Shown here piece after piece: positions 1-7,622 of a stretch of 11,657 nucleotides of DNA. The stretch comes from JAQUGA01 sp964521105 (lineage in GTDB: Bacteria > Bacteroidota > Bacteroidia > Bacteroidales > WCHB1-69). Within the stretch, counting starts at the first letter, position 1. Every line of letters begins with the position of its first letter. Location of the stretch: NCBI GenBank assembly GCA_964521105.1, contig CAZFPO010000096.1, forward strand, positions 1 through 11,657, read 5' to 3'. Below the pieces are notes generated by a model. That model saw only the letters and a list, made by a program, of their open reading frames with translations. It was not told the origin of the DNA and did no database searches. The position numbers and the translations under genes were made by a program.

Positions 1-556
1 TAATACTTGAATAAAGTTTTTTAATATTTTTTGAATGAAGATGCAAGGTTTTTAGAGAGAGAATAGTATAATAAATGATTTGTATAGAAAAAATTACACG
101 AGAAAATAAATACGTGTATTTTTTTAAATGAATTAATAAGGAAGATTGATCAGATACATATAAAAAAGAATTTGTATAGTAATTAAAATACTCTTTTCTA
201 TCATCAATATTCATAAATAGAGAGATAGATAATAAAACTATGGAGCATAAAATTGCTGGTATAAAATGTTTATAGAGCTTAAATTCAATTTTAGTATCGG
301 CGGTTAGTAATCGCAAATATGAGTAAAACATTGGATAAACCAATAGCGAAGCAAGCGAATAAATGCTGTCATACCATGTGAAAATTTCAAATTCTTTGTA
401 AAAGTAAAAAGAGTGCCCAAGATACAATATTGTAGCAATAAACATAAACAATGATAAAAACCATCTTGCTTTGTTTGTTTTACTATTATATAATAAAACT
501 AAAAACCAAAAAAATGGTACATACACTGGAGTAAGAAGAGCAATGAATTTTAACAT
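1..556 (-). CDS. N-terminal membrane domain of a probable AraC-family transcriptional regulator (partial, 3' end outside window)
   Basis: An unbroken frame of 185 codons runs from an ATG at 556 to base 1 with no stop, so the gene continues beyond the left edge. The protein begins MLKFIALLTPVYVPFFWF and has about five hydrophobic segments (residues 4-23, 31-52, 62-84, 96-115 and 150-170), then a basic stretch KTLHLHSKNIKKLYSSI. This layout, including the YPMFYSYLRLLT segment and the HFIPAI segment at 97-102, is typical of Bacteroidetes AraC-type regulators, where 6-7 membrane helices precede a cytoplasmic linker and a C-terminal helix-turn-helix pair. The DNA-binding part is not in the window, so the family call is inference; a sensor histidine kinase of the LytS type is the main alternative. 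It lies downstream of the lipoate ligase on the same strand, with a plausible promoter in the 98-base gap. That the frame is a real gene is much surer than the family. Confidence 0.72.
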   Translation of the reverse strand, partial: MLKFIALLTPVYVPFFWFLVLLYNSKTNKARWFLSLFMFIATILYLGHSFYFYKEFEIFTWYDSIYSLASLLVYPMFYSYLRLLTADTKIEFKLYKHFIPAILCSIVLLSISLFMNIDDRKEYFNYYTNSFLYVSDQSSLLIHLKKYTYLFSRVIFSIQIIYYTILSLKTLHLHSKNIKKLYSSI

Positions 557-578
557 CTACCTTTATTATTGGAATAGA

Positions 579-611
579 CAAATATAGGTAAAAAAAAAAA
601 CTTTTTGCAAA
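579..611 (-). promoter_or_regulatory. Candidate Bacteroidetes promoter for the membrane regulator gene
   Basis: On the minus strand TATATTTG (586-579) matches the -7 consensus TAnnTTTG fully. A TTTG at 611-608 stands in the -33 position, 21 bases upstream. The predicted start of transcription is about 15-20 bases before the ATG at 556. A run of 11 A on the + strand (590-600) fills the spacer. Confidence 0.45.
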
Positions 612-634
612 TTGTATATTAATTTTAACAAAAT

Positions 635-648
635 AATTGCTGGCAATT
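635..648 (-). repeat. Short inverted repeat after the lipoate ligase gene (weak terminator or operator)
   Basis: AATTGC and GCAATT face each other around a central TG, 6 bases past the lplA stop codon. As RNA this gives a 5-bp stem with a 4-base loop. It lacks a G+C-rich stem and a long U tract, so termination would be weak at best. Confidence 0.25.
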
Positions 649-654
649 TATTGT

Positions 655-1557
655 TTATTTGAAAATCAATCGATTTAGTATTTCACTATGAGGCTTTCCA
701 ATAAAATAATCGAGAATTTCCTTTTGATTGTAATTTGAAATTATCACCGATTCAATAATTCCTTTTTTAACAATTAACTCAATTTCTTCCATTTTATTAT
801 TCAAAATAAATTTACCATTAAATTGATAATCAGACGTGTACCCATAATTCCATTCCCAAGTTGAGTATTTTTTTTCGGATAATTTTCTAATTTCTTCTAT
901 GTCTATTGTTGTAAATGAATGTTCAATAACAATGTTTGTAAATTTGCTTAGATGGTTAATTATTTGATAACTAAGATCGTTTATTTTAATGGGGGGTGAT
1001 AAATAATTAATAATATTTGTTACTTCACTACGGTTTGATTTAACTGATTTTCCAGTAAAACAATTGTCATCCTTGGATAGAACTTGATTTAAATGATTAA
1101 GTTCTGTGTCAAATAAAAGTGTTCCATGATGAATCACTCTATTTTTCCAAATGTGTTCGGCATTTCCCGAAACCTTAATGTTATTAATACGAATGTCGTT
1201 TTTTACACCTAAGCTTGCATTTAGTCCCAATGAAATAAGTACCTCAATGATGGGTTGAGTAAATTTTTTAAAGTCAACAAGTTTATGTTTATCTGCGGTT
1301 TGTACGAAACAAAAGTTTAAATTACCCAAATCGTGATAAACGGCTCCTCCGCCCGAAAGTCTCCTAATTATTGGGATATTGTTTTCGGTAATAAACGAAT
1401 AATTAGTTTCGGCAATTGGGTTTTGATGTTTCCCAATGATAACTGAACGGTTGTTAATATATAAAAAGAATATATCCTCATTATAATTTTTGAGGATATA
1501 TTCTTCACTTGCAATGTTAAAGAAAGGATCGTTTGTTTTTGAAACGATAATTTTCAT
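655..1557 (-). CDS. lplA: Lipoate-protein ligase A
   Basis: This 300-residue cytoplasmic enzyme should activate free lipoate with ATP to lipoyl-AMP and transfer it to the lysine of lipoyl domains (E2 subunits of 2-oxoacid dehydrogenases, glycine cleavage H protein). The diagnostic motifs are present in order: RRLSGGGAVYHDLGNLNF at 65-82 (lipoyl-AMP binding), KVSGNA at 128-133 with the catalytic-type Lys128, HHGTLLF at 143-149, and a KSVKSNRSEVTNI segment from 170. A C-terminal accessory domain follows (about 235-300), as in E. coli LplA, which is about 338 residues. LipB-type octanoyltransferases lack this large C-terminal domain, which favours LplA. The ATG at 1557 is only 5 bases past the stop codon of the upstream T9SS-type gene, so the two are probably co-transcribed and perhaps translationally coupled. 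No Shine-Dalgarno sequence is visible. No key residue appears to be missing. Confidence 0.93.
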   Translation of the reverse strand: MKIIVSKTNDPFFNIASEEYILKNYNEDIFFLYINNRSVIIGKHQNPIAETNYSFITENNIPIIRRLSGGGAVYHDLGNLNFCFVQTADKHKLVDFKKFTQPIIEVLISLGLNASLGVKNDIRINNIKVSGNAEHIWKNRVIHHGTLLFDTELNHLNQVLSKDDNCFTGKSVKSNRSEVTNIINYLSPPIKINDLSYQIINHLSKFTNIVIEHSFTTIDIEEIRKLSEKKYSTWEWNYGYTSDYQFNGKFILNNKMEEIELIVKKGIIESVIISNYNQKEILDYFIGKPHSEILNRLIFK

Positions 1558-1562
1558 TTTAA

Positions 1563-2639
1563 CTATTTCTGAATAATAATTTTCTCAGTCCGAATTGAAT
1601 TATTATCACGAATCAAAAGAAAATATAGTCCCGATTTCCATGTTTCGCAATTTATTATTCCATTTTCTGGAATATTTCCATTGTGTATTCTTTTACCTTC
1701 AATTGAAAATACTTCTATTGTGTTATTAGGGTTGTTAGAATTAGAAATGTAAAAGGAATTTTTAGTAGGATTTGGGTAAATATAATCGGTTTTGTTTGAT
1801 TCAGTTTCGTTGATGCTATTATATAAATCGGAATAAAATAAATATGCAGCCGCATAAATATTGCCATTTGGACGACACCAAACACTAACTATTGGATGAC
1901 TTTTTGAAGGGGTATAAAAAAGGTAATTATTAGCAGTGTCGCGTTTTAATTCCATTTTATATACTATCATACCATTCATTTTCCCAAAAACTGAATCCAC
2001 CGAAATTTGATATTCATGGATTCGGATTACGTCTAAATTTTGTTCAATAGGAGTGCTTAAAGTACCCCAAGCATCACAAACTATATTTTTGGAAACATAA
2101 CTAATGTAAGTTGTGTCTACATTTGTTGGGTTTGTGTTGAATTCAATAGACCATTGAGAAGATTGACTGAAGTTAGTATCTATTGAACATGGTGTTTTCA
2201 TGAGTTTTAAAGGAGGTGTTTGTAGTGAAGAAAGTACATTTGGAACGTCGCCTTGTCGATAACCAATTACGTCCATTCCATTAACATCAGTTCTAAATAG
2301 CATCCAACCCCAACCAGAACCAGGTAATGGGGTGCCAGGTCCTCCATACATTACTGATGGTCCCCAAGTGTATAAATTTGATTGAGGATATTCTGAAGCA
2401 AATGGTAAATTAGCCGTGATTCCATAAGTTGCATATTTCATCGAATCGTTTTGGAGCATTGTAAAATCCCAAGTTTGACTTGTAGCTAATGGTGTACCAA
2501 TGTTAATTACAGGATTATTAGTATACCTTAATGCAAACGTATCGCCGGGTTGGGGTAACGAAGCCGAGGTAATAGTTATTTGAGCATGTAATAATATACC
2601 TGCAGAAAATAATGATAAAATGATAAAGATTTTTTTCAT
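1563..2639 (-). CDS. Secreted protein with T9SS type A sorting domain, function unknown
   Basis: This 358-residue exported protein starts with a signal peptide, MKKIFIILSLFSAGILLHAQ, with likely cleavage after Ala19 or Gln20. The body (about 21-278) opens ITITSASLPQPGDTFALRY, a beginning often seen in uncharacterised Bacteroidetes secreted proteins. It has no catalytic motif I recognise. The last 75 or so residues are a type A T9SS C-terminal domain: YPNPT at 288-292, a FSIEGKRI strand at 311-318, GLYFLL at 337-342, and a basic end EKIIIQK. The protein should therefore cross the inner membrane by Sec and the outer membrane by T9SS, with the tail removed. It is the first gene of an apparent two-gene transcript with lplA, 5 bases downstream. 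A terminator separates it from the large secreted protein upstream. The pairing with lipoate metabolism has no obvious functional logic. Confidence 0.85.
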   Translation of the reverse strand: MKKIFIILSLFSAGILLHAQITITSASLPQPGDTFALRYTNNPVINIGTPLATSQTWDFTMLQNDSMKYATYGITANLPFASEYPQSNLYTWGPSVMYGGPGTPLPGSGWGWMLFRTDVNGMDVIGYRQGDVPNVLSSLQTPPLKLMKTPCSIDTNFSQSSQWSIEFNTNPTNVDTTYISYVSKNIVCDAWGTLSTPIEQNLDVIRIHEYQISVDSVFGKMNGMIVYKMELKRDTANNYLFYTPSKSHPIVSVWCRPNGNIYAAAYLFYSDLYNSINETESNKTDYIYPNPTKNSFYISNSNNPNNTIEVFSIEGKRIHNGNIPENGIINCETWKSGLYFLLIRDNNSIRTEKIIIQK

Positions 2640-2670
2640 GCTTTTTAATGTTAATTTTTGTGCTAATTTA

Positions 2671-2695
2671 CAAATTAATTTTTTAATTAACTCAA
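2671..2695 (-). promoter_or_regulatory. Weak candidate promoter for the T9SS protein / lplA pair
   Basis: TTAATTTG on the minus strand (2678-2671) matches TAnnTTTG except for the second base. A TTG lies at 2695-2693, but the 14-base spacer is shorter than the usual 18-21. A promoter is expected here because a terminator sits immediately upstream, but the match is poor. Confidence 0.25.
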
Positions 2696-2702
2696 AAATA
2701 AT

Positions 2703-2739
2703 AAAAAAGGATTAAACTTTTCAGTCTAATCCTTTTTTT
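2703..2739 (-). terminator. Intrinsic terminator of the 1202-residue secreted protein gene
   Basis: GGATTA / TAATCC plus an inner ACT / AGT form a hairpin with a TTTC tetraloop and a single A-C mismatch. It is flanked by A runs on one side and T runs on the other, so it would work in either direction. It begins 20 bases past the stop codon of the 2759-6367 gene and isolates that gene from the next one. Confidence 0.85.
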
Positions 2740-2758
2740 GAGATTAAGTGTTTAAAAT

Positions 2759-5700
2759 TTACTTAATGATAATTTTCCTTACCGTTTTAAAAGTTGATGA
2801 CTGAATTTGAACAAAGTAAATTCCTTTTTCAAGATTCGCCCCATTAATTCGGTAAGTTGTATTGTTCGATACTTTAATTTCTTCGGTTAATACAGCTTGT
2901 CCTAACGCATTAATAAGCGTAATTTGAACATTTCCAGTTACCTGATTAAATAAAATATTGAAGTTACCATCATTTGGATTTGGTTGACAGGTAATATTTG
3001 CCATGTCATCGTTGGAATTTATACCAACACCACCCACATTAACTTGTTGCATAATGCTATCTACCTTACATTCGCTTCTACCAATGAGTTTTACAACATA
3101 AATTCCGTTGTTAGCGTATGTGTGAGACGGACTTGTAGCATTATCGGTAGCTCCATCACCAAAATCCCAAGTATATTGAGAGCTATTTGTTGATGTATTA
3201 TTAAATGTAACCGTACGATTGTTGATTGTGGTATAGAAAGATAATGCTGGAGGCACACATTGTTTAATTTCAATGTTGTCAAAAGCAAAGCCCGAAGTTT
3301 CTGTGCCACCAGGAATTGGAATTGGCATGAGTGAAGCATCGGCACCAAATTTAATTCTTAATTTAATATTATTCAATCCACCTGTACCATCTAACAAATG
3401 AATAGCTGTTAGCCATTGATTTGAAGAGCCTTGCCAGCCAATAGAACCAAAACCGGGCATAATAGAAACGCCATTATACCAATTTGAGCTGTCGCCAGTA
3501 GTACCAATGGTAACCCAGCTAAAACCTCCATCGGTTGAAGCATCAAGCGTAGCAGCTATAGATGCCATAGGATTGTCGGCAGGTGTTTCATAGAAAATAT
3601 TAAATTTAATATATGGTTCTGTTAAAGTTGTAAAATTAAAGCAAGGACTTACAACCCATGAGTTTTCATTCGCATTGTAATTTCCACTAGCATTAGTAAT
3701 GTATGAATGATTACCTGCTGAAATTGGAGTAATAGTTTGGTTAGATGGAATTCCAACTTCCCACGATGAATTTGTTCCACCACTTACCCAGTTATGTCCT
3801 GCTGATTCAAAATCTTGAATGTATGGGAAAGTAGCTATTACAGGAGAGTTAACAATTTCTGTTTTAAGTGTATCATTGTGTTTATTTTCGTCTCCCACTA
3901 AGTCAGTAAATATCCATGTTTCGTATGATTGAATAGCCGAGAAGTTTGTAGCTAAAGGGAAAGTATAAAAAATGGTATCACCATAGTTTATTGTGTTACT
4001 AATAGTTGCAGATACAAAGCTTGTTCCTCCATTAATTGTATAATAAATTGGAATACTCGATTGACTTTGAGCACCTTGATTTGTTACACTAACCGAAATG
4101 TATTCACTTCCCATAGAGCAATTGTTGGTAGGTCCGTCTAATCTTACAACAGCGATATCTTTTTGAGGCATGTCGTATATTTTTACGTCATCAAAAGCGA
4201 ATCCTTCCGAAGGTCCCATTAAACCTGTTGTTGAACCATTCATGTGGAAACGAATTTTTGCACTAGTCGCACCTGCTAATTCGGGGCATCTTCTTTTTGC
4301 AGTTATCCAGCCTGTGGTAGCACCACTCCAACCAGTTCCAGTTGTACCGTTATACCAATTTATTGGGTCGCCGTTTGCACCTAATGTTGTCCAAGTTGCA
4401 CCATTATCTAATGAATAGTCGATGGTAGCAGTTGCACCACCTATTGGAATAGGTATGTCGCCATTAGTGTTATAATTTAATTTTATTTCAACTACCGGTT
4501 CTACTAAAGTACCTAAATTTATACAAGGACTAATTACCCATGAATTTTCGCCGGAGGTATGTAAAGAGTCTAAGTTTGTTTTCCAAGCATTAGTGCCCGA
4601 AGCTGCACCGATAATTGTAGTGCCAGCAGGTGTTCCAAGTTCCCAAGATGGAGTAGTGCCACCAATAATCCAACCACCGTCACCGTTTTCAAAGTTTTCG
4701 GTGTAGGGGAATGTTGTAATAGCTATTGTGTTTACAACAGTTTTAGAAATTAAATTATTATTGGGTTCAGCATCAAGTGATAAGTTAGTTTCGGCGTCAA
4801 TAACATAAGTGTTAGGTGGAGAGAAATTATAAGGAGCAAAGTTGTAAGTTATTGTATCACCAGGGTTAACCGTGGTTGTAACGGTTTCTGTAACAAAAGG
4901 TAAATCGTTCACACTATAGCTTACTTCAAACCCCGATTGTGGAGCACTTCCAAAGTTAGTAATTTTCACAACAATAGCTTCTGAACCTAAACCACAAGAT
5001 GAGTTTGGTGAAACAATTTGTACTACACCCAAATCATTTGCAGGGCTGTCGAATATCTCAATATCATCCACACCAATTCCTTCAGAAGTAGTAAAACTAC
5101 CAGTAAACATAATTCTTAATCGAACATTTGCTTGACCACCTAGTGCAGTAATTTTTGTTTGTTTGGTTTCCCATTGACCGTATGAACTGCCATTAAAGCC
5201 GTTTGCAGTATTATACCAAGTTGTCCCTTGAACTCCAGCAGTTGTCCATGTTTGTCCACCATCAATCGAATATTGGAGAGAAGCATTTTGTCCTAATCCC
5301 ATTTTGCGATTAATTTTTAATTTTACAACTGGCAAAGCAAGAGTGCTTAAATCGATACAAGGGCTGTTCAAATAAGAAGTTTCACCCATAGTTGTAAGTC
5401 CTGTGAGATTAGTAACCCAAGCATTAGTGCCTGAAGCAGCCGTGTTTATAGTATCAGCTGCAGGTGCCCCCCAAGCCCATGAACTACCTGTGGCTGCTGT
5501 ATACCAGCCACCATTATTGGCTTCAAAATTTTCTAAGTATGGAAATGAAGAGATTAAAGGAATAGAAGTTATAACTGACGATAATGTGTCGTTATTTGAA
5601 TTCCCATCGCCACTTAATATCACCCAAGTTTTAAAAGAATGTTGAACTGGTGCTGATAAGTTGGCAAGTTGAGAAAATGTATATATAATACTATCACCAG

Positions 5701-6367
5701 CAATAATTGGATTTGGAATTGTTTCAATTACATCAGTATTTCCATCTAAACGATAAGCTACTTGTACATTGTTTGCAGTTGCTAAACCACTGTTTTTAAT
5801 TCTAACTCTTACGGTGTCTGCATTAGTTAAACTGCAACCGCTAATAGGTTTTAAAATGGTTTGCATTTGCATGTCGTTAGGATTAACTTCTGTTATATTA
5901 ATTCCAAAAGCAGTGGTTTGACCTGCGATAGGAAATCCAAAAACATACGTTACTTTTGAAGAAACAATGATGTAGTATGTTGAATCAGCATGCAATTGAA
6001 TATTGTTTAATACTGGATTTCCAACCAATGCTTCTGCTTTAGAAATACAATAGCTTGTTGGGTCGGTAGCACAGCCGTTGATTACAAATAAACCAACATT
6101 TTGTCCAGTTCCGCTAAGCGAAATATTGACAAGTTTGTCCGTACTAGGAGTGATTGCAAAAAGATATTCGTTACCACCCATAAAAGAGCTTTGACAAGCC
6201 ACTAAAGTGTCGAAAACTTCCGCGCCATTTGTTGTGTTTAATCCTGCTGCAGCATACGGTAAGGATGAAATGCTAACAGGGTTTGCACAGGAAGTTTGTG
6301 CCAATACTCTTTGTCCTAAAAATAGGAACATCGAGATTGCTAAAAACGATAACATTAATTTTCTCAT
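2759..6367 (-). CDS. Large modular T9SS-exported surface protein (PPC-like, three Ig-like/jelly-roll modules, PKD, sorting domain)
   Basis: This 1202-residue protein opens with a signal peptide (1-24, ending VLAQ). Residues 25-160 resemble the bacterial pre-peptidase C-terminal (PPC) beta domain. Three tandem modules follow, each an Ig/CARDB-like domain plus a jelly-roll (MAM or cleaved-adhesin-like) domain: 164-268 + 275-440, 444-548 + 552-732, and 736-842 + 846-1036. Each jelly roll starts with a FPY..(E/D)FE signature (275, 553, 847), carries SPC(I/F) near its middle (335, 613, 907), and ends with a (V/F)DD or FDN acidic pair (434, 726, 1030). A PKD domain with YTWDFGDG lies at 1065-1072. 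A type A T9SS tail runs from about 1118, with QPNPNDGNF, GIYFVQI and the basic end RKIIIK. No catalytic residues are evident. The makeup suggests an adhesin or carbohydrate-binding surface protein; that role is inference. It is a single-gene unit with its own promoter and terminator. Confidence 0.9.
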   Translation of the reverse strand: MRKLMLSFLAISMFLFLGQRVLAQTSCANPVSISSLPYAAAGLNTTNGAEVFDTLVACQSSFMGGNEYLFAITPSTDKLVNISLSGTGQNVGLFVINGCATDPTSYCISKAEALVGNPVLNNIQLHADSTYYIIVSSKVTYVFGFPIAGQTTAFGINITEVNPNDMQMQTILKPISGCSLTNADTVRVRIKNSGLATANNVQVAYRLDGNTDVIETIPNPIIAGDSIIYTFSQLANLSAPVQHSFKTWVILSGDGNSNNDTLSSVITSIPLISSFPYLENFEANNGGWYTAATGSSWAWGAPAADTINTAASGTNAWVTNLTGLTTMGETSYLNSPCIDLSTLALPVVKLKINRKMGLGQNASLQYSIDGGQTWTTAGVQGTTWYNTANGFNGSSYGQWETKQTKITALGGQANVRLRIMFTGSFTTSEGIGVDDIEIFDSPANDLGVVQIVSPNSSCGLGSEAIVVKITNFGSAPQSGFEVSYSVNDLPFVTETVTTTVNPGDTITYNFAPYNFSPPNTYVIDAETNLSLDAEPNNNLISKTVVNTIAITTFPYTENFENGDGGWIIGGTTPSWELGTPAGTTIIGAASGTNAWKTNLDSLHTSGENSWVISPCINLGTLVEPVVEIKLNYNTNGDIPIPIGGATATIDYSLDNGATWTTLGANGDPINWYNGTTGTGWSGATTGWITAKRRCPELAGATSAKIRFHMNGSTTGLMGPSEGFAFDDVKIYDMPQKDIAVVRLDGPTNNCSMGSEYISVSVTNQGAQSQSSIPIYYTINGGTSFVSATISNTINYGDTIFYTFPLATNFSAIQSYETWIFTDLVGDENKHNDTLKTEIVNSPVIATFPYIQDFESAGHNWVSGGTNSSWEVGIPSNQTITPISAGNHSYITNASGNYNANENSWVVSPCFNFTTLTEPYIKFNIFYETPADNPMASIAATLDASTDGGFSWVTIGTTGDSSNWYNGVSIMPGFGSIGWQGSSNQWLTAIHLLDGTGGLNNIKLRIKFGADASLMPIPIPGGTETSGFAFDNIEIKQCVPPALSFYTTINNRTVTFNNTSTNSSQYTWDFGDGATDNATSPSHTYANNGIYVVKLIGRSECKVDSIMQQVNVGGVGINSNDDMANITCQPNPNDGNFNILFNQVTGNVQITLINALGQAVLTEEIKVSNNTTYRINGANLEKGIYFVQIQSSTFKTVRKIIIK

Positions 6368-6437
6368 AATTCGGCTTTTTAAAATTTAATTTTATTGGTT
6401 AAAATGATATTTTGTGTTTTACTTTATATACTTAGGG

Positions 6438-6467
6438 CAAATGTATTTATTAATTTTTAATTTGCAA
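6438..6467 (-). promoter_or_regulatory. Promoter of the large T9SS surface protein gene
   Basis: On the minus strand a TTG (6467-6465) and a perfect TAnnTTTG element, TACATTTG (6445-6438), are 19 bases apart, the canonical Bacteroidetes sigma-ABfr spacing. The implied start near 6431 gives a leader of about 65 bases before the ATG at 6367. Confidence 0.65.
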
Positions 6468-6498
6468 GCTAAATTTGTTTTATAAGAAAAATTTAACA

Positions 6499-6512
6499 TT
6501 TATACGTTGTTT
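6499..6512 (+). repeat. 14-base direct repeat, left copy
   Basis: TTTATACGTTGTTT is identical, in the same orientation, to 7340-7353. The two copies bracket the odd intergenic island and the small lipoprotein gene. Confidence 0.5.
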
Positions 6513-6557
6513 TTATTTCTGAAATTTTGGGAAAAGAAAATACTCTAAATTGGTTTA

Positions 6558-6589
6558 TTTTTTTTTGTAGGTCGCGTAGCAAAAAAAAA
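6558..6589. repeat. T9G / CA9 inverted repeat around a GC-rich core
   Basis: Ten bases, TTTTTTTTTG, at 6558-6567 are exactly complementary to CAAAAAAAAA at 6580-6589. They enclose TAGGTCGCGTAG, one of the few G+C-rich spots in the region. A stem of A-U pairs is not a typical terminator, so its role is unknown. Confidence 0.45.
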
Positions 6590-6700
6590 ATAGGATTTAT
6601 TAAAAAGCCAATACATTGAAGTTTTTTTAACCATGATTGAGGTTGCTAGATAACGAAGCGATGAATTTTAACCGCCTAAGGAGGTCTCAAGCTTTTAATC

Positions 6701-6745
6701 GGTCAATAGTAATACTCTTTTTAAAAATCTCATATTATTTTGACC
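6701..6745. repeat. Imperfect inverted repeat (possible hairpin or operator)
   Basis: GGTCAA (6701-6706) pairs with TTGACC (6740-6745). After a small internal loop, TAATA (6710-6714) pairs with TATTA (6733-6737). No U tract follows the stem, so it is not a standard terminator. It lies about 75 bases upstream of the likely lipoprotein promoter and could be a regulator site. Confidence 0.3.
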
Positions 6746-6821
6746 AATAATTGTGATTTGTTAATGAAAATAATAGGATATTTAATAAATTTATCATTTT
6801 AGTGTGAAAAAAAGTGTAATA

Positions 6822-6851
6822 TTGCAAAATTATATAGCCTATATATATTTA
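6822..6851 (+). promoter_or_regulatory. Candidate promoter for the small lipoprotein gene
   Basis: A TTG at 6822-6824 is followed after 19 bases by TATATTTA (6844-6851), seven of eight matches to TAnnTTTG. Transcription would start near 6857, giving a leader of about 45 bases. A perfect TATATTTG at 6868-6875 is an alternative -7 element but has no TTG at the right distance. Confidence 0.42.
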
Positions 6852-6901
6852 AAAATGTGCATAAAATTATATTTGAATTATTAACGTTTAAAATTTATAA
6901 A

Positions 6902-7339
6902 ATGAAAAGGACAAATTTATTAATGATTGCATTTGTAATCACTACTACTTTATTTTTATCTGGTTGCAAAAAAGAAGTAAGAATTGAACGGAATTTATGG
7001 AAAAGTGGCGGGGAATGGAATATTGAAAGCTTAGTTGCTAAACAAACTAGTACAAATTCTGCCGATAATTTTACCGAAACCGTTAATAATTATGGTACCT
7101 TAACTTTTAAAAAAGATAATACTGGTAGTTATAAATTTACTGTTGATGGTGATGTTGAAACAGGTTCGTTTACCTATTCTAATACAGAGGATAAATTAAC
7201 ACTTATTGTTGATAATGAGGCTCGTGTGTTCGATTTAGACTGGGAAAGAAACAATGTTGTAATATCAATTACCGAAAATTATACCGATAACGGAGCTTCA
7301 ATAACTTATACCGAAACGTATACTTTAAAAAAGAAATAG
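6902..7339 (+). CDS. Small lipocalin-like lipoprotein, function unknown
   Basis: From the ATG at 6902 the product has 145 residues. It begins MKRTNLLMIAFVITTTLFLSGC, a type II signal peptide with lipobox LSGC and the lipidated cysteine at position 22. CKKE then follows, without an acidic residue right after the cysteine. The remainder (about 33-145) is rich in alternating hydrophobic and polar residues, with stretches such as GTLTFKKDNTGSYKFTVDG and the ending ITYTETYTLKKK. This is the pattern of the short lipocalin-like lipoproteins common in Bacteroidetes, whose ligands are mostly unknown. A GTG in the same frame at 6857 would add 15 residues before the signal peptide and would sit at the predicted transcription start, so I reject it. 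The gene stands alone: 283 bases separate it from the next gene and no clear terminator follows. A copy of the 14-base direct repeat begins at its last stop-codon base. Confidence 0.8.
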   Translation: MKRTNLLMIAFVITTTLFLSGCKKEVRIERNLWKSGGEWNIESLVAKQTSTNSADNFTETVNNYGTLTFKKDNTGSYKFTVDGDVETGSFTYSNTEDKLTLIVDNEARVFDLDWERNNVVISITENYTDNGASITYTETYTLKKK

Positions 7340-7353
7340 TTTATACGTTGTTT
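7340..7353 (+). repeat. 14-base direct repeat, right copy
   Basis: TTTATACGTTGTTT repeats 6499-6512 exactly. This copy overlaps the end of the lipoprotein gene by no more than the boundary. The rest of the gap to 7577 is AT-rich, with no gene and no convincing hairpin. Confidence 0.5.
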
Positions 7354-7577
7354 AAATTATTAAGATTCTTTTAGTTTTTTGGGTTTAATAAAATTAAAGA
7401 TTGGTCGTTTTGGAAATAACTTAAAAATTGATAGTAAAAATTTTTATTAGTATTTGTTTTCGACAAAGACCTTTTTTTGAGACTCGATTTGATTTATTTT
7501 AAAGATATTGTAATTTCTATTAAACCATATTTTGGCTTCATAAAATTACAATTTTTTCTAAATTGAAAAAAAAATAT

Positions 7578-7585
7578 TAGGTTTG
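7578..7585 (+). promoter_or_regulatory. Candidate -7 element of the glycosyltransferase gene
   Basis: TAGGTTTG matches TAnnTTTG exactly and lies 37 bases before the ATG at 7623. No TTG is found 18-21 bases upstream (only a T-rich stretch at 7552-7557), so the -33 part is weak. Confidence 0.38.
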
Positions 7586-7622
7586 TAATCTAAAAATTAA
7601 TCAAGTTTTCATTTGGTATTTT

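Larger units (their letters stand above)
6468..6821. other. Intergenic stretch without genes between divergent promoters
   Basis: I see no coding frame here; all six frames are short and stop-rich. Present are one copy of a 14-base direct repeat (6499-6512), a T9G...CA9 inverted repeat around a GC-rich 12-base core (6558-6589), a compositional island with more G+C than its surroundings (about 6628-6705), and an imperfect hairpin (6701-6745). Promoters for the divergent flanking genes bound it on both sides. The amount of structured sequence is more than two simple promoters need. Confidence 0.6.

Noticed and set aside
2984..6389. Open frames on the + strand at 2984-3193, 4170-4418, 5403-5645 and 6207-6389, and on the - strand at 3091-3348
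   Set aside because: All overlap the 1202-residue secreted protein in other frames; their products are low-complexity translations with no domain and no promoter or start signal.
6857..6901. GTG start that would lengthen the lipoprotein by 15 residues
   Set aside because: It would put charged and polar residues before a perfect lipoprotein signal peptide and coincides with the predicted transcription start.
7435..7446. TAAAAATTTTTA palindrome as terminator of the lipoprotein gene
   Set aside because: The stem has no G-C pairs and no loop of usable size; such palindromes arise readily in AT-rich DNA.
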